This document shows, piece by piece, positions 11,772 to 16,031 of a stretch of DNA of 16,031 bases. Each line of letters starts with the position of its first letter. Position 1 is the stretch's first letter. The translations under genes were made by a program, and so were the position numbers. The notes beneath the pieces are model-generated. The model worked only from the letters and a program-made list of their open reading frames with translations. It was not told where the DNA came from and did not search any database. The stretch comes from Planctomycetota bacterium (GTDB lineage: Bacteria; Planctomycetota; Brocadiia; SM23-32): positions 1 to 16,031 of the forward strand of contig JAUVVP010000002.1 in NCBI GenBank assembly GCA_030604585.1, given 5' to 3'.

Positions 11772-12848
11772 TTGGCGACCAAACAGCCGGTTCTCATCAT
11801 AATCCAGGGCCCGGAGCCGGGCACTGTCTATAAGCTGCCCGACAACCGGGTTACCACCATCGGGCGCTCCTCACGCAATACAATCCGTGCCGTCAGCTCC
11901 AGCGTGAGCCGCTTCCACTGCGAGGTGGCGTGGATCAACGGCCGCTGGGAACTCAACGACCTGAACAGCAAGCGGGGCACCATCGTCAACGGAAGGCGTA
12001 TTGCCGACAGGTGGGTGTTGACGCCGGGAGACATCATCCGCACCACCAACACGGTGTTCCGGTTCGACATGATCGACGAGACGGCGCTTCGGGACGGCGC
12101 GATAGTTGCCATCATGGAGGCCGGCCTCGACCAGAAACTGCACACGAGGTGGGAAGCCAGCAGCTCGCTGGAGGACATCCGCGCCAGGAGCCGCCTGGAA
12201 AGCGGCCACGTCAGAGACGACCGGCGTCGGAAGCCCCGGTCCCTGCGGGGCGACGCGGCCTTCGTCATTGTCGTCGCCGCTGCCGTCGGCATCGTGGTCA
12301 CGGCGCTGCTGGTGTATGCGCACAGACACGCTGCGCCCGCACTGGGGCAGGCCGCCCGCAGGGAACAGCAGGCCCGTCTGCTCTACGAAGAGGCCATGGC
12401 CGCGCTCGAAGCCGGCAGCGGGGAGGAGGCCCTCCAGAAGTTGCGCGACCTGGAGGGCGGCTTCTCCGGCACGGAAGCTGCCGGCCTGGCTGCGCGGGCC
12501 CGTGCTGAAGTGCTCTGGCCGGTCGCCCAGAGAAAGCTGGCGGATGTGGCCGAGCGCGAGGGTGAGAATGACTACGCGGGCGCCCTCGGCCTCTACGAAG
12601 ATCTGGAGCAGCTCGAACCGGACGAACGCCTGACGGAGCTGATCGAGCAGAGGCGCCGGTACACGGTCAGGCTGGCTCACGCCTCCTACAAGACCATCGA
12701 GCGGGAGGCCCAGCGCCAGGTCGCAGAAGGCGACAACGAGGCGGCGCTCGGACTCTACCGCAGGGCCCGCGAGCGCATAGGACTGCCCGAACTGGCTGCG
12801 CAGGCCGAGCAGAAGGTCGCCGAACTGGAAGAAGGGCTTTCACAATAG
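11772..12848 (+). CDS. Membrane-anchored FHA-domain protein with TPR-like extracytoplasmic region
   Basis: The 358-residue protein has an N-terminal FHA domain (about 7-98), a phosphothreonine-binding module: GRSSRN (31-36), SRFHC (46-50), NSKRGT (65-70) and NG (73-74), the expected conserved sites. A linker rich in Arg precedes one membrane helix (about 163-183, AAFVIVVAAAVGIVVTALLVY). The rest (about 190-358) is helical with repeated A-L-x-x-Y/L-x-x-A patterns, probably TPR-like or coiled, and lies outside the cytoplasm. The start must be TTG at 11772: an in-frame stop lies at 11751-11753 and no ATG or GTG comes before the FHA domain. It is 24 bases before the DUF4438 gene and shares its frame. 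It likely binds threonine-phosphorylated partners, probably of the kinase two genes downstream. Confidence 0.85.
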   Translation: MATKQPVLIIIQGPEPGTVYKLPDNRVTTIGRSSRNTIRAVSSSVSRFHCEVAWINGRWELNDLNSKRGTIVNGRRIADRWVLTPGDIIRTTNTVFRFDMIDETALRDGAIVAIMEAGLDQKLHTRWEASSSLEDIRARSRLESGHVRDDRRRKPRSLRGDAAFVIVVAAAVGIVVTALLVYAHRHAAPALGQAARREQQARLLYEEAMAALEAGSGEEALQKLRDLEGGFSGTEAAGLAARARAEVLWPVAQRKLADVAEREGENDYAGALGLYEDLEQLEPDERLTELIEQRRRYTVRLAHASYKTIEREAQRQVAEGDNEAALGLYRRARERIGLPELAAQAEQKVAELEEGLSQ

Positions 12849-12872
12849 CCTCCAGGCAAGGGAGAAGGGGCC

Positions 12873-13787
12873 TTGGCTAAGAAGAGACCGCAGCGGCTGG
12901 CGACGAATGAGGCACACCTGGTGGAGCAGTCCGTGCTGGGAGAGGTCTCGCCTCCCGTCAGCGGGGGCAACTGGCGCGTAGGCCCGGACGGAGTGCCGTC
13001 CATGCTGCCCGGGGTCGGCGGGATCACCTACAACTGCAAGGTCGGCGACAGCGCCCTGCGCTGGGAGGCCGACCACGTCGAGCCCGGCGTCTCCATCAAG
13101 ACGGAGAAGCGGGCGCAGAACACAGCGCTCAACACCCTGGCCTGTGTCGGCAACGTGGCCCACGTGGTCAGCGGCGAAGCCAAGGGCGCCAGGGGAGTGG
13201 TCACCGGCAAGCACGGTGGCATCGAGCACGTGCTGGTGGACTTGCCGGACTCGGCGCTCCAGAAGCTGGCCATCGGCGACAAGGTGCAGGTGCGGGCCCG
13301 CGGGCTCGGCCTGAAGCTGCTGGACATCCCGCACATCGCCGTGATGAACCTATCGCCCGAGTTGCTGACGAAGATGGCGCCCAAAAGGGACGGCGACACG
13401 CTGCGGGTGCGGGTTGCCCGCCGGGTCCCGGCCGGCGTCATGGGCAGCGGGCTGGGCCAGGCCCACACCCACTCCGGGGACTACGACATACAGCTCTTCG
13501 ACGAGCAGATCGTGAAGCAGTACGGCCTGGAGGACCTGAGACTCGGGGATATGGTGGCCATAGAGGACGCCGACCACACCTTCGGCCGCATCTACCTGAC
13601 CGGGGCCGTCAGCATCGGCATCGTGGTCCACACGCGCTGCGCGACGGCGGGGCACGGGCCGGGGCTTACCTCGCTGATGAGCAGCCGCGAGGGCAAGATA
13701 ACGCCCATCCTCGACCCGTCGGCCAACATTGCCGATTACCTGAAGGTCGGCCGCAAGCGCCCGCCCGGGGCGCGGCGGAAACGATAG
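12873..13787 (+). CDS. DUF4438 domain-containing protein
   Basis: The 304-residue protein matches DUF4438, a conserved bacterial family of unknown function. Landmarks are LPGVGGITYN (45-54), DHVEPGVSI (67-75), LACVGN (89-94), SGEAKG-x2-GVVTGKHGGIEHV (100-120), and a His-Thr-His with GDYDIQLFD (198-210). The conserved His, Asp and Glu residues could bind metal or a small ligand, but this is not shown. There is no signal peptide or membrane segment, so it is cytoplasmic. A short Lys/Arg-rich tail ends it. The start is TTG at 12873, preceded by GGGAG at a normal distance; the only earlier in-frame codons up to the FHA gene's own TAG contain no start. It lies between the FHA gene and the kinase gene, with 24- and 30-base gaps, which suggests a shared operon. 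Confidence 0.85.
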   Translation: MAKKRPQRLATNEAHLVEQSVLGEVSPPVSGGNWRVGPDGVPSMLPGVGGITYNCKVGDSALRWEADHVEPGVSIKTEKRAQNTALNTLACVGNVAHVVSGEAKGARGVVTGKHGGIEHVLVDLPDSALQKLAIGDKVQVRARGLGLKLLDIPHIAVMNLSPELLTKMAPKRDGDTLRVRVARRVPAGVMGSGLGQAHTHSGDYDIQLFDEQIVKQYGLEDLRLGDMVAIEDADHTFGRIYLTGAVSIGIVVHTRCATAGHGPGLTSLMSSREGKITPILDPSANIADYLKVGRKRPPGARRKR

Positions 13788-13817
13788 CCGCAGGGTCGCT
13801 AAGCGAACGGGAACGCC

Positions 13818-16031
13818 ATGGAAGTCAAGCAATTCGGCAAATACAGCCTGCTTGATTACATGGGCAAGGGGGGCATGGCCAGCGTCTACCGCGCCAGCGA
13901 CACCGAAGACGGCAGCATAGTGGCGGTCAAGATATTCGAGTCGGGCGAGGAGCGCCCCCCGGAGATGAGCCGCAAGCTGCGCGACCGCGAGGTGCGCATG
14001 CTGGTCAGCGTCCAGCATCCCAACATCGTTAAGTTCCACCAGACGGGCCAGCTCGAGGAGGATTACTTCTATGCGATGGAGTTCGTCGAGAACAGCCTGC
14101 TGAAGTGCATGCGCAGCGGCAATGACTTCAACCTGCTCGACAAGGTGCTCATCTTGCGCCAGACGACCAGCGCGCTGGCGGCCATCCATCACCAGGGCAT
14201 CGTCCATCGCGACGTCAAGCCGGGCAACATCCTGCTCGACCAGGACCCCAGCAGCGCCATCCACGTCAAACTGACCGACCTGGGCATTGCCAAGAACGTC
14301 AGCGAGACCGACATCGTACGCGAGCAGATGCCCACCCGGGTGCCCGGCACCGCCAAGTACCTCTCCCCCGAGCAGGCCCTGCTCCAGGCCGTGGACGGCC
14401 GCGCCGACATCTTCGGCCTTGGCGTGGTCGCCTATGAGTTGCTCACCGGCATCCCGCCGTTCAAGGCGGACACCGCTGACGGTTACCTGGCGGCCAACAG
14501 GGAGCAGAAACAGGTGCCGGCCCACCAGCTCTCCGAAGACGTCCCGTCCTACCTCAGCGAGATGATCGAGAGAATGCTCACCAAGGACAGGGAGGAGAGG
14601 TACGACTCCGACACCCTGTTGCGCGACCTCGAGCTGGTGCAGCAGCACCTGGTCAGCAGCGCTCCGATGGTCGACCAGACCAATCCCGCCTCTCTGTTCT
14701 ACAAGGCGCCGCCCGTCGCCGAACGAAAGGAGCCCGAGGTCGAGCCCGAAGCCCTGATAGCGCCCGTTGCGTGGGCCCTGGCCCTGGCCATTGCCCTCAT
14801 CGGCGTTATCCTCTCGGTGGCGCTCTGGCCCGGAGGGGTTCCCGAGCCGGCGTCGAGCCCGGCGCCCGCCGATCCGTCGCCGCCCAGCGCCCTCGACCTG
14901 GTCCAGGAAGCCGCCGCCGCGGCCGACGCCGAACGCTACTGGCAGGCCCTGGCCCTTGTACGCACGCTGCAGGACGAAGAGCTGCCGTCCGACCAGAGCC
15001 GGCGCCTCGAAGCCCTCTCTGCCCGCGCCCAGGCGGCCCTCGCTCAGGACTCCTACGCCGCCGCCCAGACCATGCTGTCCGAAGGTCGCAGGTCCGAGGC
15101 GGAGATCGTGCTGCTGCGCATGCAGGAGTTCATGCCCGAGGCCAGGAGCACCCGTGACCTGGCCGAGGCCATGCGCAGAGAGCTCAGCTCGCTCGATCAG
15201 CAGTGGGACGAGGCGCTGCGCGACACCTATGCCCTGGTGCGGCGCCGCCGCTACAAGGAGGCCCTCGAGGCGCGAAAGAAACTACTGGCCGAGTTCTCGT
15301 CCGACGCCGAAAAAGCCGACCTCGCCCGCCGCACCATCGGCGACCTGTTCGACCACTGGGGCCGTTACCTGCTCCAGTCCTATCCCGAGCCCGAGGCCGT
15401 CAAGGACTTCTTGAGCACCCTGAACGGCCACCGCGACATCGTCCCCGACGGCTCGGTCGGCAGGCTGGTCGGCGAGCTTCACGTGAAACTGGCGCAGACA
15501 TACCGCGAGCAGGGCGACTACGAGCTGGCCCTCAGCCAATACGAACTGGCGGCTGAGGCGGCCGAAGGTGCCTTGGCCAGGCAGGCGAGGCGGGACCGCG
15601 AGGAGCTGTTGAAGTGGCTGACGGACCGCCCGCATGAGGCCGCCGCCCTTGCACGCGAGTTGCAACTCAGCGGCTTCGAAGGCGGCCTGTGGCGCGAGCA
15701 CACGGACCCGGGAGGCGGCCAGCGCGTGGCAGGAGGCGTCCTGCAACTCAGCGCGCGGGGCGGCCGCGGCGGTGCAACCGTGCAGCGCGAAACCGTCCGG
15801 CCCGTCCGCAACCTGGGTTTCTCGGCGGGCGTGCAGTTCCGCGCCTCCACCGCCCTCCTTCGCCAGCCGGGCTCGGCGCGGGTCGGCATTGCCGTCAGCG
15901 GCACCAAGGGCAGCCTCTTCGAACTCGCCTTTGACGGCAAGTCTTACTTGATCACCAGGAAGTCAGGCCAGGTCTCGGCCGGGGGCATCGTCGGCAAGGC
16001 GTTCGGCGATGAGGACTCCGCCTGGCATGCC
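13818..16031 (+). CDS. Transmembrane Ser/Thr protein kinase (C-terminus beyond window)
   Basis: The frame is open from an ATG at 13818 to the window end, 738 codons so far. The N-terminal Hanks-type kinase (about 8-275) has the glycine loop GKGGMASVY (16-24), the lysine in VAVK (Lys38), the helix C Glu58, HRDVKPGN (130-137) with catalytic Asp132, DLG (154-156) in place of DFG, SPE in place of APE (183-185), and DIFGLGVVAYELLTG (197-211). A proline-rich linker and one membrane helix (about 315-337) follow. An extracytoplasmic helical region (about 356-620) has TPR-like repeats such as YALVRRRRYKEALEARKKLL. From about residue 645 a beta-rich part (GFEGGLW, then VQFRAS, LFELAFDGKSYLI) resembles a lectin-like or LamG/DUF1080 sandwich, unfinished here. 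Such receptors sense extracellular signals and phosphorylate cytoplasmic targets; FHA partners read them. Confidence 0.93.
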   Translation, partial: MEVKQFGKYSLLDYMGKGGMASVYRASDTEDGSIVAVKIFESGEERPPEMSRKLRDREVRMLVSVQHPNIVKFHQTGQLEEDYFYAMEFVENSLLKCMRSGNDFNLLDKVLILRQTTSALAAIHHQGIVHRDVKPGNILLDQDPSSAIHVKLTDLGIAKNVSETDIVREQMPTRVPGTAKYLSPEQALLQAVDGRADIFGLGVVAYELLTGIPPFKADTADGYLAANREQKQVPAHQLSEDVPSYLSEMIERMLTKDREERYDSDTLLRDLELVQQHLVSSAPMVDQTNPASLFYKAPPVAERKEPEVEPEALIAPVAWALALAIALIGVILSVALWPGGVPEPASSPAPADPSPPSALDLVQEAAAAADAERYWQALALVRTLQDEELPSDQSRRLEALSARAQAALAQDSYAAAQTMLSEGRRSEAEIVLLRMQEFMPEARSTRDLAEAMRRELSSLDQQWDEALRDTYALVRRRRYKEALEARKKLLAEFSSDAEKADLARRTIGDLFDHWGRYLLQSYPEPEAVKDFLSTLNGHRDIVPDGSVGRLVGELHVKLAQTYREQGDYELALSQYELAAEAAEGALARQARRDREELLKWLTDRPHEAAALARELQLSGFEGGLWREHTDPGGGQRVAGGVLQLSARGGRGGATVQRETVRPVRNLGFSAGVQFRASTALLRQPGSARVGIAVSGTKGSLFELAFDGKSYLITRKSGQVSAGGIVGKAFGDEDSAWHA

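Noticed and set aside
13350..14648. Long open frame on the minus strand (about 430 codons)
   Set aside because: It is the shadow of the DUF4438 and kinase genes, both of which carry conserved motifs in the plus frame.

Overview
The window is high-GC DNA from a diderm bacterium. It has several lipoproteins, an outer-membrane secretin and an LPS-type heptosyltransferase relative. A transmembrane Ser/Thr kinase with a large extracytoplasmic part, a transmembrane FHA protein, a DUF4438 protein, TRL-like lipoproteins and a divergent ClpP together suggest Planctomycetota or a related PVC-type lineage. This is inferred from gene content, with moderate confidence. No rRNA, tRNA, CRISPR array, transposase or phage gene was seen, and the gene order looks chromosomal.

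Left part, 1-3400. A short unrecognised gene (3-305, +) is followed by a gene-free stretch (306-652) that holds an island of nested palindromes. Four genes then lie on the minus strand. In transcription order they are a glycosyltransferase family 9 protein (2320-3318), two tandem TRL-like lipoproteins (1824-2156 and 1424-1780) with their own good sigma70-type promoter, and a family 4 uracil-DNA glycosylase (653-1309).

Centre, 3400-11650. Transcription switches to the plus strand at 3318/3498. A good promoter, with an inverted repeat straddling its -35 box, precedes a ClpP-type peptidase whose triad reads Ser-His-Asn. A second promoter (extended -10) and a structured leader precede a secretin with an unusual C-terminal extension of about 310 residues. 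Its stop codon overlaps the start of a small BamE/SmpA-like lipoprotein. Next come an ABC exporter half-transporter, a polyprenyl-phosphate mannose synthase-type GT2, a two-domain lipoprotein of unknown function and an RluA-family pseudouridine synthase. Most of these belong to envelope biogenesis: export across the inner membrane, lipid-linked sugar, and outer-membrane channel and lipoproteins.

Right part, 11772-16031. Three closely spaced genes look like a signalling unit: a membrane-anchored FHA protein, a DUF4438 protein, and a membrane-spanning Ser/Thr kinase that runs off the window. The FHA protein and the kinase share one topology: a cytoplasmic phospho-signalling domain, a single membrane helix, and extracytoplasmic TPR-like helices. 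The kinase adds a beta-rich, lectin-like C-terminus. The FHA and DUF4438 genes both use TTG starts. This trio is the best candidate for an undescribed system here.
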